A stretch of 64,000 nt of DNA from an uncultured Oscillospiraceae bacterium (lineage in GTDB: Bacteria > Bacillota > Clostridia > Oscillospirales > Oscillospiraceae): NCBI GenBank assembly GCA_934597175.1, contig CAKTQR010000001.1:62001-126000 (forward strand). The letters run 5' to 3'. The position numbers were made by a program, and so were the translations under genes. Shown here piece by piece: positions 14,911 to 22,311 of this stretch. Within the stretch, counting starts at the first letter, position 1, and the number at the start of each line of letters is the position of its first letter. The notes under the pieces were generated by a model, which did no database searches, was not told the DNA's origin, and saw only the letters and a program-made list of their open reading frames with translations.

Positions 14911-14949
14911 AAAAAACTCGGTAATGCAAATGCATTACCGAGTTTTTTT
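14911..14949. terminator. Bidirectional terminator between TetR gene and pfkA
   Basis: A long stem ACTCGGTAATGCA/TGCATTACCGAGT is flanked by A6 and T7, between convergent genes. Confidence 0.88.
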
Positions 14950-16033
14950 AATCTCCGAACGATATGCCGATGTCTCTTGCGACTTGGATGAGCGGATGGT
15001 CTGTCGGGAGGAATTTTGTTTTGCTTGCCGCCTCCTCAAGCGGAATGGACACAATATTGCCGCCACAGATGGCGACCATGCGGCCGTACTGCTTGTTTGC
15101 GATGAGCTCCGCTGCCGCAGTGCCGAACTGCGTTGCCAGCACACGGTCGTACGGGCACGGAGGACCGCCACGCTGATAGTGGCCGGGCACGGTGACCCTT
15201 GCCTCCTGACCGAGGGCTGCTTCTATCTGCGATGCTATCTTAAACGACACCGTGGAATGTTTTGAGTTTTCAAGCTTTTTTCGGCTCTCCTCCTCGGAAA
15301 GCAGTCTGTCGTCAACGGAGCGTGCGCCCTCGGCGACAGCCAGAATGGAGAAGCTTCTGCCGTGGCGGCGGCGATGCTCAATAGCCTCAAGGACCTTGTT
15401 GATGTCATACGGTATCTCGGGGATGAGGATTATATCCGCACCGCTGCCGATGCCGGCATGCAGCGTCAGCCAGCCTGCGTCCCTGCCCATGAGCTCAACG
15501 AGGAAAATGCGGCCGTGGGAGCTTGCGGTGGAATGGATATAGTCAATGACATTCGTCGCAATGTCAACGGCGCTCTGGAAGCCGAAGGTGGTGTCCGTTC
15601 CGAAAATGTCGTTATCTATCGTTTTCGGCAGGGTCACGACATTCATGCCGGCGTCCATCAGAAGCTTTGCGCTTTTTTGAGTTCCGTTGCCGCCCATTAT
15701 CACAAGGCAGTCGAGATTGAGCCTGTTGTAGGTGTCCTTCATGGCAGGAATCAGGCTGTTGCCCTCCTCGTCGACGATGTCCTTTCCCGGGACATAGCGC
15801 TGGCGGGATGTCCCGAGGATCGTGCCGCCCTGTGTGAGGATGCCGGAGAAGTCCTTCGGCTCCATGTACATGTAGTCACCGTCAATCAGCCCACGGTAGC
15901 CGTCGTACATTCCGAATATCTCAAGGTTTTCAATTTTATTATACAGAGCCTTTCCAATGCCCCGCATTGCGGCGTTCAGCCCCTGGCAGTCTCCGCCGGA
16001 GGTGATGAGCGCCACTCGTGTCATCTTTTTCAC
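14948..16033 (-). CDS. pfkA: 6-phosphofructokinase (group III, atypical phosphate-donor motif)
   Basis: A 361-aa glycolytic enzyme making fructose 1,6-bisphosphate. Motifs: ITSGGDCQGLNAAMRG, GGTILGTSR, MGGNGTQKSA (114-122), LPKTIDNDIFGTDTTFGF (135-152) and MGRDAGWL. The site that separates ATP- from PPi-dependent forms is mixed: Gly (117) in GGNGT as in ATP enzymes, but Lys (137) in PKTIDND as in PPi enzymes, and the usual Asp of GGDG is Asn. ATP use is likely but not certain. Start is GTG at 16033 (GAGG eight bases upstream) rather than ATG at 16024. Confidence 0.9.
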   Translation of the reverse strand: MKKMTRVALITSGGDCQGLNAAMRGIGKALYNKIENLEIFGMYDGYRGLIDGDYMYMEPKDFSGILTQGGTILGTSRQRYVPGKDIVDEEGNSLIPAMKDTYNRLNLDCLVIMGGNGTQKSAKLLMDAGMNVVTLPKTIDNDIFGTDTTFGFQSAVDIATNVIDYIHSTASSHGRIFLVELMGRDAGWLTLHAGIGSGADIILIPEIPYDINKVLEAIEHRRRHGRSFSILAVAEGARSVDDRLLSEEESRKKLENSKHSTVSFKIASQIEAALGQEARVTVPGHYQRGGPPCPYDRVLATQFGTAAAELIANKQYGRMVAICGGNIVSIPLEEAASKTKFLPTDHPLIQVARDIGISFGD

Positions 16034-16115
16034 TTTGTATACCTCGCTTTTTTGTATGCAAATATTGTATTACATCTGCCAAAAAAGTCAATCGTGAAAC
16101 TGACTAAAACTTATT

Positions 16116-17423
16116 TTACGCTTTAAGCTTTGCGATATACAAATCTGTATATTCGCCCAAATCGCTGCTGCCGGTGTAGGATACCTTGATATATTTGCTT
16201 TTATATCGCATGATCAGGTGCTGCCGGGTGTCATCCTCGCCGTAGCCGTATTTCTCGTTCACGAGCTTAATCTCGACCCCGTCCCGGCTCAGATCTTTGA
16301 TATCGTAGGTCGGGGTGTAGCCGTCGTAGTTTATCTCATACTCCTCGAAGTTTTCGGATATGCTCTTTGCCAAAGCACTGGCTCTGCGGTGGTAGTCCTC
16401 GGCGTCGAAATGCTCATAGTCGTAGATCAAAAGGTCAACAGCTTCCTTTGCGTCCTTTTCAAAGCGCATTTCATAATAGCGGACAAAGTAATCAAAGGAA
16501 TTGTCGCCCTTGTCGGTGAGGTGCTCGAACGACAGGCAATCCTGCGAAAACTCAATTATTGTCGGCGCAAGCAGGTCGTGCCGCTCGGAGATATCCGCCA
16601 AGCCGCCTCCATCAAGGTTTTTAAGACCGTCGAGGTAGTAATTATACTCGTCAGTACTTATCTCCTGTATCGTCGGGAACGGCAGGCCGGACAGGTCGTT
16701 TGTCGGGTAGCCGTATGTCTCACCCATGGGGACGGCAAGGTGAACAAACCACAGGACGATGACGGGGATGGTCAGCGGGATGAGAACTGCGCCGATCTTC
16801 GATTTTGCCTTGTAGCTCTCCCCCGTCGGCAGCTCGCCGCCCTGCTCTATCTGCTTAATGAGCTTTTTCAGGTGGCGGCAGCGGCGCAAATGAACGATAA
16901 ACTCCAGCAGCAAAACCACCGCCATGAGCAGCAGCAAAATGTAGTACGCCGTGCCGATATCCAGTACCGCACCGACGAAGGTGTCCATTCCGGTCATGCT
17001 GTAAAAGAACGGCGAGCACACACGGGAAAGCAGGAACATGATGAGAAACAATATCCAATACGCAGTGTGCTTTTTGGCAAGGCGCTTGAGCGGTGCTATA
17101 AGATGCTCGGGCTCGCTGAATATCTCGGGTGCGTCGGGGTCGTCGGTCGTGAGCACGACAAGGTCGTTTTTGAGCTCACCCACGACACGCCACGAGCTGC
17201 GCTCGTACAGCTCCGCCTTGTCCTCGGGTATTTTGCCCAACGACACATTGCAGAAATCAAGCCGATAGCGCAGCTTTTTGGGCTCTCCCCTCTCAAATCG
17301 GGCGCAGAAAAAGCCGCAGTCGACATAGAACAGCCCCTGCTCTGCCATGTCCTCGAGCCAGCTTTGGATAGCCGGAATGTCGCTGGATTCAAACGGTATC
17401 AGCTTTTTTACAAACTTACTCAT
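16116..17423 (-). CDS. DUF2812 membrane protein (PadR partner)
   Basis: A 435-aa protein. The N-terminal about 115 residues (KFVKKLIPFESSDIPAIQSWLEDMAEQGLFYVDCG...) match the DUF2812 pattern. Transmembrane helices follow at about 125-145, 160-185 and 215-235, and then a long soluble C-terminal region. DUF2812 proteins are regularly encoded directly after a PadR regulator in Firmicutes; their biochemical role is unknown. The ATG at 17423 lies in the end of padR with GGAGGAG as SD, so the two are translationally coupled. Confidence 0.82.
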   Translation of the reverse strand: MSKFVKKLIPFESSDIPAIQSWLEDMAEQGLFYVDCGFFCARFERGEPKKLRYRLDFCNVSLGKIPEDKAELYERSSWRVVGELKNDLVVLTTDDPDAPEIFSEPEHLIAPLKRLAKKHTAYWILFLIMFLLSRVCSPFFYSMTGMDTFVGAVLDIGTAYYILLLLMAVVLLLEFIVHLRRCRHLKKLIKQIEQGGELPTGESYKAKSKIGAVLIPLTIPVIVLWFVHLAVPMGETYGYPTNDLSGLPFPTIQEISTDEYNYYLDGLKNLDGGGLADISERHDLLAPTIIEFSQDCLSFEHLTDKGDNSFDYFVRYYEMRFEKDAKEAVDLLIYDYEHFDAEDYHRRASALAKSISENFEEYEINYDGYTPTYDIKDLSRDGVEIKLVNEKYGYGEDDTRQHLIMRYKSKYIKVSYTGSSDLGEYTDLYIAKLKA

Positions 17424-17733
17424 TATCGTCTCCTCCCTCCGCATCGCTTATGCATCTTTTGAGCCTTCCTAGCTCCTCGGCATACAGGCTGCGGCCAAGC
17501 TCGCTTATCCTGTATATCTTCCTTTTGCCCTCTACCCCAATGCAGTGTATGACGCCCTCCTGCTCAAAGTCACCGAGCAGAGCGTACAGCGTCCCAGGGC
17601 CGATGGCGACTCTGCCTGCGCTTTTTCGTGAGATATAGGCGCTAATGTCTATGCCGCAGCGGTCGTCTCTTTGCAGGCTCATCAAAATGTAAAACATCGG
17701 CTCGGTCAGGGTTTGAAACTTTCGTCGTGCCAT
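17416..17733 (-). CDS. PadR-family transcriptional regulator
   Basis: A 105-aa winged-helix protein: LTEPMFYILMSLQRDDRCGIDISAYI, GRVAIGPGTLYALLGDFEQEGVIHCI and GKRKIYRISELG form the PadR fold. An in-frame extension to 17889 is rejected, because GGAGG stands seven bases before the ATG at 17733 and the family starts MARRKFQTL. It precedes and overlaps the DUF2812 gene. A matching inverted repeat covers its own promoter, so autorepression is likely. Confidence 0.92.
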   Translation of the reverse strand: MARRKFQTLTEPMFYILMSLQRDDRCGIDISAYISRKSAGRVAIGPGTLYALLGDFEQEGVIHCIGVEGKRKIYRISELGRSLYAEELGRLKRCISDAEGGDDNE

Positions 17734-17749
17734 TTTCATCCCTCCGTTA

Positions 17750-17794
17750 TATCGATATTCGATGTTCAATTTCATTATGCATCGATTATCGATA
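17750..17794. promoter_or_regulatory. Probable PadR operator (inverted repeat)
   Basis: TATCGATATTCGATG (17750-17764) and CATCGATTATCGATA (17780-17794) are inverted copies matching at 14 of 15 positions, with a 15-base spacer. The right arm fills the -35/-10 spacer of the minus-strand padR promoter, the left arm lies between -10 and the SD. Binding by the encoded PadR is inferred from position and symmetry. Confidence 0.7.
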
Positions 17795-17801
17795 TTGTCA
17801 A
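17773..17801 (-). promoter_or_regulatory. Promoter of padR-DUF2812
   Basis: On the minus strand TTGACA (17796-17801) and ATAATG (17773-17778) are 17 bases apart; the operator overlaps both sides of the -10. Confidence 0.65.
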
Positions 17802-17814
17802 GCGTTAATTTCAC

Positions 17815-17843
17815 TTGACTAAAATTAATCAATATATTAAAAT
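17815..17843 (+). promoter_or_regulatory. Promoter of the iron-containing alcohol dehydrogenase
   Basis: TTGACT (17815-17820), 17 bases, TAAAAT (17838-17843), 45 bases before the ATG. It is divergent from the padR promoter, and the padR operator lies 20 bases upstream. Confidence 0.65.
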
Positions 17844-17887
17844 TAAGACAGCTAAAATTAGGCAGCAATTTGAAAGGGGAAAAACTC

Positions 17888-19099
17888 ATGGATGCAGTGA
17901 AAAATGCATACTACCGCACTTACCAGTTCTTTTTCGATATCGGCGCTCGCTTTCTTAACTGGCGCAAGCCCATTACCGTCACCGGTGAGGGCTCGCTTGC
18001 AAAAGCTCCCGAGCTTTTTAAGAAAAACGGCGTTAAAAAGGTCATGATCGTCACCGGCCGCACCGTCGGCAAGACCATCGCACCCATCGCAATGGAGGCT
18101 CTCGACAAGGCGGGAATCGCCTATGTGCACTACAGCGAGGTCTCCGCTAACCCCACCGTCAAGGTCGTTGACGAAATTCAGGAAATGTTTCTGGCAAACA
18201 ACTGCGGCGGCTTTCTCGCGATCGGCGGCGGCTCACCCATGGACGCAGCAAAGGGTGCAGCTGCCCGTGTAGTTCACCCGCACAAGGCCGTCAACAAGAT
18301 GGCGGGGCTTTTTAAGGTCATGCACAAGATACCCACCTTTGTCGCAGTGCCCACCACCGCCGGCACGGGCTCGGAGACCACGATAGCCGCCGTCATCACC
18401 GATCAGGAGACGCACCACAAGTACGCCATCATGGATCTGTGCCTTGTTCCGAAGTATGCGATACTCGACCCCGAGCTCACCCGCAATCTTCCGCCCAAGA
18501 CCACCTCTACCACCGGCATGGATGCTCTGACCCACGCCGTTGAGGCTTATGTCTCCGTAAAGCTCACCACCAAGGAGACAGACAAGCTCGCCGAGGAGGC
18601 GACCGTTGCAATATTCAAGTACCTTGAAAGAGCGTACAACGACGGCAACGACATGGAGGCTCGTCAGGAAATGCTCATGGCGGCATACAAGGCAGGCTTT
18701 GCCTTCACCCGTGCGGGTGTCGGCAATGTCCACGCAATTGCACACACCCTCGGCGGTCTGTACAACACCCCGCACGGTCTTGCAAATGCGGTCATTCTCC
18801 CCATAGTTCTCGAAGACTACGGCTCTGTCGTATATAAAGACCTTGCCCGCCTTGCAGAGCTCACCGGCACGAAGACCTCCGGCACTGACGAGGAAAAGGC
18901 AAAGGCGTTTATCGCCGAGATCCGTGCAATGAACAAGCGCATGAATATACCCACCGGCTTTGATAACATTAAGCAGGAGGATATCCCGCAGATGGCAGAG
19001 TGGGCGCTCAAGGAAGCCAACCCCACCTATCCTGTCCCCGTTCTGTACAACAAGGCTCGCATGATAAAGGTCATCAACCGGATAATCGACGAGGCATAA
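17888..19099 (+). CDS. Iron-containing alcohol dehydrogenase
   Basis: A 403-aa NAD(P)-dependent dehydrogenase of the Fe-ADH family (butanol dehydrogenase/lactaldehyde reductase-like). The dinucleotide site is GGFLAIGGGSPMDAAKG; further family motifs are PTTAGTGSETT, TGMDALTHAVEAYVS and metal-site HAIAHTLGGLYNTPHGLAN. It probably recycles NADH by reducing aldehydes in fermentation. Start ATG follows AAAGGGGAA; the upstream TTG is part of that SD region. It is monocistronic, bounded by its own promoter and a terminator. Confidence 0.93.
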   Translation: MDAVKNAYYRTYQFFFDIGARFLNWRKPITVTGEGSLAKAPELFKKNGVKKVMIVTGRTVGKTIAPIAMEALDKAGIAYVHYSEVSANPTVKVVDEIQEMFLANNCGGFLAIGGGSPMDAAKGAAARVVHPHKAVNKMAGLFKVMHKIPTFVAVPTTAGTGSETTIAAVITDQETHHKYAIMDLCLVPKYAILDPELTRNLPPKTTSTTGMDALTHAVEAYVSVKLTTKETDKLAEEATVAIFKYLERAYNDGNDMEARQEMLMAAYKAGFAFTRAGVGNVHAIAHTLGGLYNTPHGLANAVILPIVLEDYGSVVYKDLARLAELTGTKTSGTDEEKAKAFIAEIRAMNKRMNIPTGFDNIKQEDIPQMAEWALKEANPTYPVPVLYNKARMIKVINRIIDEA

Positions 19100-19107
19100 T
19101 ACATATC

Positions 19108-19134
19108 AGAGCGTCTGAGATCAGGCGCTCTTTT
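19108..19134 (+). terminator. Terminator after the alcohol dehydrogenase gene
   Basis: An 11-bp stem with one wobble (AGAGCGTCTGA/TCAGGCGCTCT) is followed by TTTT. Confidence 0.6.
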
Positions 19135-19154
19135 ACAAAAAATTGAGGTGCTTT

Positions 19155-20072
19155 ATGGAACTGCTTTACGCTCTTGAGAGCATTAGAACTCCGTTTCTCG
19201 ACAAGCTAATGGCGCTGGTCACAAACCTCGGCGGCGAGACCGTGTTTATCGCTGCGGCAATAATCGTTTTCTGGTGCATCAGCAAAAAATGCGGCTACTA
19301 TATGATGACCGTCGGCTTTGCGGGAACTATCATCAACCAGTTTTTGAAGCTGTGGTTCAGGATACCCCGGCCGTGGGTCAAAGACCCGAACTTCACGATA
19401 GTCGAAAGCGCACGGGCCGAGGCCACCGGCTACTCGTTCCCGAGCGGCCACACGCAAAACGCCTTTGCGACGCTGGGCGCACCGGCAAGGTACACGAAAA
19501 GCAGCGTGCTGCGGATAGTGCTTGCACTGCTCATCGTCCTGACGGCGTTTTCGAGGATGTATGTCGGTGTGCACACGCCGCTTGATGTCGGCGTTTCGCT
19601 CGGCATCGGTTTAGTTCTCATGTTCGTGCTGTACCCGTTTTTCCGCGACATGGATGAAAAGCCAAAGAGCATTTACATTCTGTTTGCGGTGTTTATCGTG
19701 CTGGCGGGCACATTTGTCGCCTTTGTGGAGCTGTATCGCTTCCCCGCCGATCTCGACATGGAAAACTACACATCGGGCCTTAAGAACGCATACATGATAC
19801 TGTTTTGCGCCGTGGGTCTGCTGCTTGTTTTCCACCTCGACAGGAAGTACATTAACTTCCCCACCGAGGCGGTCTGGTGGGCGCAGATAATTAAAGTCGC
19901 CGTCGGTCTCGGTGTGACGGTCGGCATAAAGGCGGCGCTCAAAGCTCCGCTGCTGGCGCTTTTCGGCGGGCACAGCGTTGCCCACGGTGTCAGGTATTTT
20001 ATCGTCATACTCTTTGCCGGTCTTATCTGGCCGCTGACATTCAAATTCTTCGCCAAGCTGGGCAAGAGATAA
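19155..20072 (+). CDS. PAP2-family membrane phosphatase
   Basis: A 305-aa polytopic protein with the three acid-phosphatase motifs: KLWFRIPRPW (motif 1), YSFPSGHTQNA (motif 2) and SRMYVGVHTPLDVGVSLG (motif 3). About eight membrane helices extend to the C-terminus, longer than minimal PAP2 enzymes. It may dephosphorylate undecaprenyl pyrophosphate or phospholipids; the substrate is unknown. The start is ATG 19155 after GAGGTG, not the TTG at 19143. Confidence 0.88.
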   Translation: MELLYALESIRTPFLDKLMALVTNLGGETVFIAAAIIVFWCISKKCGYYMMTVGFAGTIINQFLKLWFRIPRPWVKDPNFTIVESARAEATGYSFPSGHTQNAFATLGAPARYTKSSVLRIVLALLIVLTAFSRMYVGVHTPLDVGVSLGIGLVLMFVLYPFFRDMDEKPKSIYILFAVFIVLAGTFVAFVELYRFPADLDMENYTSGLKNAYMILFCAVGLLLVFHLDRKYINFPTEAVWWAQIIKVAVGLGVTVGIKAALKAPLLALFGGHSVAHGVRYFIVILFAGLIWPLTFKFFAKLGKR

Positions 20073-20106
20073 AAAATAAGCTCGTCTAATGACGAGCTTA
20101 TTTTTT
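20071..20106. terminator. Terminator hairpin, left copy
   Basis: The stem ATAAGCTCGTC/GACGAGCTTAT with A6 and T6 flanks ends the PAP2 gene. A copy differing at one of 36 bases lies at 20416-20451. Confidence 0.85.
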
Positions 20107-20415
20107 CAGCGTGTCAAAAAAGTCTTGTGACTATTTTGCACGCTTCAAAACACGCCACATTTTTTGTGAAGCTTTGCTTCACGAAAAATCTCGCTATGCT
20201 CGTCAAAAAGCCTGATAACTCAGGCGTTTTTGATGGCTATAATCAAATTTGAGGCGGGACCTTTCTCGCTGCGGCTCGGTCACGGTGCGGCTCTGACATG
20301 CCCCCGGCATGTCATTCACTACCGCACTGACACTTCGTTATCCCCTCACACTCCCCCCTGCTGCGTATTGGATTTTACCCGTTACTTCTATTTTTCTTAG
20401 TTCTTTGACAGTCTG
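20107..20415. mobile_element. Non-coding element with terminal inverted repeats (MITE-like)
   Basis: About 309 bases with no ORF. The ends CAGCGTGTCAAAAAAGT (20107-20123) and, inverted, CAGACTGTCAAAGAACT (20399-20415) match at 13 of 17 positions. Inside are three hairpins: GTGAAGC/GCTTCAC near 20166-20182, AAAAAGCCTGA/TCAGGCGTTTTT near 20205-20231, and GACATGCC/GGCATGTC at 20295-20313. It lies precisely between two copies of a 36-base terminator, as if insertion or duplication had split one bidirectional terminator. Mobility is inferred. Confidence 0.55.
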
Positions 20416-20451
20416 AAAAAATAAGCTCGTCTAACGACGAGCTTATTTTTT
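20416..20451. terminator. Terminator hairpin, right copy
   Basis: A 36-base near-identical copy of 20071-20106 (loop TAAC instead of TAAT). It ends the minus-strand kinase gene, whose stop codon overlaps it. Confidence 0.85.
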
Positions 20452-22231
20452 AATCCAATTGTCCGAATATGCTGATTCTTATCGTATATTCCGCCGTTTG
20501 TCCGCCGTAGGTGACGGTGACGGTCTTGCTGCCGAAGCCGCTCATGTCGCAGGTGGCGGTGTACTCCTCGGGGTTTGTAATGCGCTCTGCCGTACCGTTA
20601 TTGTAGTAGGCACGCAGGACAAGACCCGTGGTGTCAAGCTCCTCGCCGATCATGTAAACGGTCTTTGTGGGCATGGTTTCTATCTTAAGCTCGGTCACGA
20701 CCGGCGCTTCGACGATGACCATGCACTCGTCATGGATCTCCATTTTGTCCTTGATATAGACCATTATCGTCGCCGTGCCCTCGCTTATCGCCTCGACATT
20801 GCCCCTGTCGTCAACGGTGGCGACGGAGGTATCGCTGCTTTTCCAGACATACTCGGGCGTGTCTGCGGCAGACTCCGGTGCGGGCATGCACTCGGCTTTA
20901 AGCGCCGCAGAATCGCCCTCGGTCATGATAAGTCTCGGCGAGCTGACCGTGACCGATACGATCTCCGGCTTTTTGGTCGGCTCAACGGTCGCCGTCGGTG
21001 TGGGCTTTGCGCTGTCCGTGGGGTCAGGGTTATCGCTCGGGTCGGAGCTAAACCAGCCCTTGCTGATGCCGATGAAAATGAGCACCGCCGCTATCATTGC
21101 GACGACGGTCACGGCTATGGCTATAACAAACTGCGACACAGTCTTGCTGTCGCTTTTTTCTTTTTCCTTTTTGGGAGGCTCGGGCTTTTTTTGCTGCGGC
21201 TGAGCCTTCGGTTTCTCCTGCTCAGGCGGCGGGGGCGGCGGAGTCTGGCGAGGGGGCTCTTGTCTCGGGAACTCCTCACGGACGGTAGCCTCGCTGTCAA
21301 AGCCGGTCTTCGGTGTCTCAAATGAGCTCTTGCCGCTGGCCGCCATGATAAGCGCCTGCTTCATTTCCGTCGGGCTTACGAAGCGGTCTGCCATGTCATA
21401 CGCAGTTGCTTTCAGGACAAGGTCCTTAAGTGCCTGATTGCCGTTTTTCGGCGGCGGCAGGGGCTCTCCCCTGTACCTCAAAAGCTGTGCATCGGCAAGC
21501 TGAGCCGAGGTTGGCGTACCGTCAAGCGGCAGGAACGGACCTTTGCGCCCGTTTAAAAGCCAGTAAAGCACCATACCGAGCGAATAAATATCTACCCTGT
21601 CGTCATATGCCTTGCCCTTGTACACCTCTGGCGCCATGTACGAATATGTACCGACCATGTCGGCACGGTCGTTTATCTTGGAGACCTTGGCAACACCGAA
21701 GTCGCCAAGCTTGAAGCCGCCGTATTTGCTGACAAAGATGTTCTGCGGCTTGATGTCACGGTGAATTATATTGTTTTTGCGGCACAGCTCAAGCGCACTG
21801 CAAATGTCGATGCCGAGCCTTATGACCTCGCTCACGGTCATGCCGTTTTCACGCACATAGTCCGGCAGCGATGTAAGCAGCTCCATGCGGATATAGATAT
21901 CCCAACCGAGGTCGTCATCATGCGGGATTATCATCTGATCCTCGCAGTTGACGATGTTCGGGTGGCCTCGCAGAACGCCCATGAGGCGGTACTCGCCGCT
22001 TATCTCCTCGACCTTGTCACGCAGCTTGGAGCGCATGGCAAACTCGCTCATAGTGCTTTCCATTTCCTCATACTCCTTTTGAGTTGAGGGGATGGATATC
22101 ACCTTGAGCGCCGAGTGGAAGTCCCCGCCGTATTCATCTTTCTTTTTCAGCTCGTAGACCTTGCCGGAGCTGCCGCTGCCGATGCAGCGCACAGTCTCCC
22201 AGCCGGGCAATAAGACCTGCAATTTCTCCAT
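20450..22231 (-). CDS. Membrane Ser/Thr protein kinase with extracellular Ig-like domains
   Basis: A 593-aa Hanks-type kinase. The kinase domain (about 10-295) has GSGSSGKVYEL, catalytic HRDIKPQNIF (157-166), DFG (177-179) and MAPEV. A Pro/Lys/Glu-rich linker (320-362) leads to one membrane helix (365-390), a Thr/Pro stretch, then a Big_2-like domain (about 424-505, with SVATVDDRGNVEAISEGTATI) and a second Ig-like domain (508-590, LDTTGLVLRAYYNNGT). PASTA repeats, usual in PrkC-type kinases, are absent, so the ligand probably differs. Start ATG 22231 has only a weak SD. Confidence 0.92.
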   Translation of the reverse strand: MEKLQVLLPGWETVRCIGSGSSGKVYELKKKDEYGGDFHSALKVISIPSTQKEYEEMESTMSEFAMRSKLRDKVEEISGEYRLMGVLRGHPNIVNCEDQMIIPHDDDLGWDIYIRMELLTSLPDYVRENGMTVSEVIRLGIDICSALELCRKNNIIHRDIKPQNIFVSKYGGFKLGDFGVAKVSKINDRADMVGTYSYMAPEVYKGKAYDDRVDIYSLGMVLYWLLNGRKGPFLPLDGTPTSAQLADAQLLRYRGEPLPPPKNGNQALKDLVLKATAYDMADRFVSPTEMKQALIMAASGKSSFETPKTGFDSEATVREEFPRQEPPRQTPPPPPPEQEKPKAQPQQKKPEPPKKEKEKSDSKTVSQFVIAIAVTVVAMIAAVLIFIGISKGWFSSDPSDNPDPTDSAKPTPTATVEPTKKPEIVSVTVSSPRLIMTEGDSAALKAECMPAPESAADTPEYVWKSSDTSVATVDDRGNVEAISEGTATIMVYIKDKMEIHDECMVIVEAPVVTELKIETMPTKTVYMIGEELDTTGLVLRAYYNNGTAERITNPEEYTATCDMSGFGSKTVTVTYGGQTAEYTIRISIFGQLD

Positions 22232-22247
22232 TTTTGACCCAATCCTA

Positions 22248-22276
22248 TATGTATCGGAATGTTATATCCTTATCAA
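22248..22276 (-). promoter_or_regulatory. Promoter of the Ser/Thr kinase gene
   Basis: On the minus strand TTGATA (22271-22276), 17 bases, TACATA (22248-22253), 17 bases before the ATG. Confidence 0.5.
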
Positions 22277-22311
22277 TATAAAATATAATGCATTTCGGGC
22301 AGATTGTCAAA

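Noticed and set aside
16218..17462. 414-residue plus-strand ORF
   Set aside because: Antisense to the DUF2812 gene; no SD or domain.
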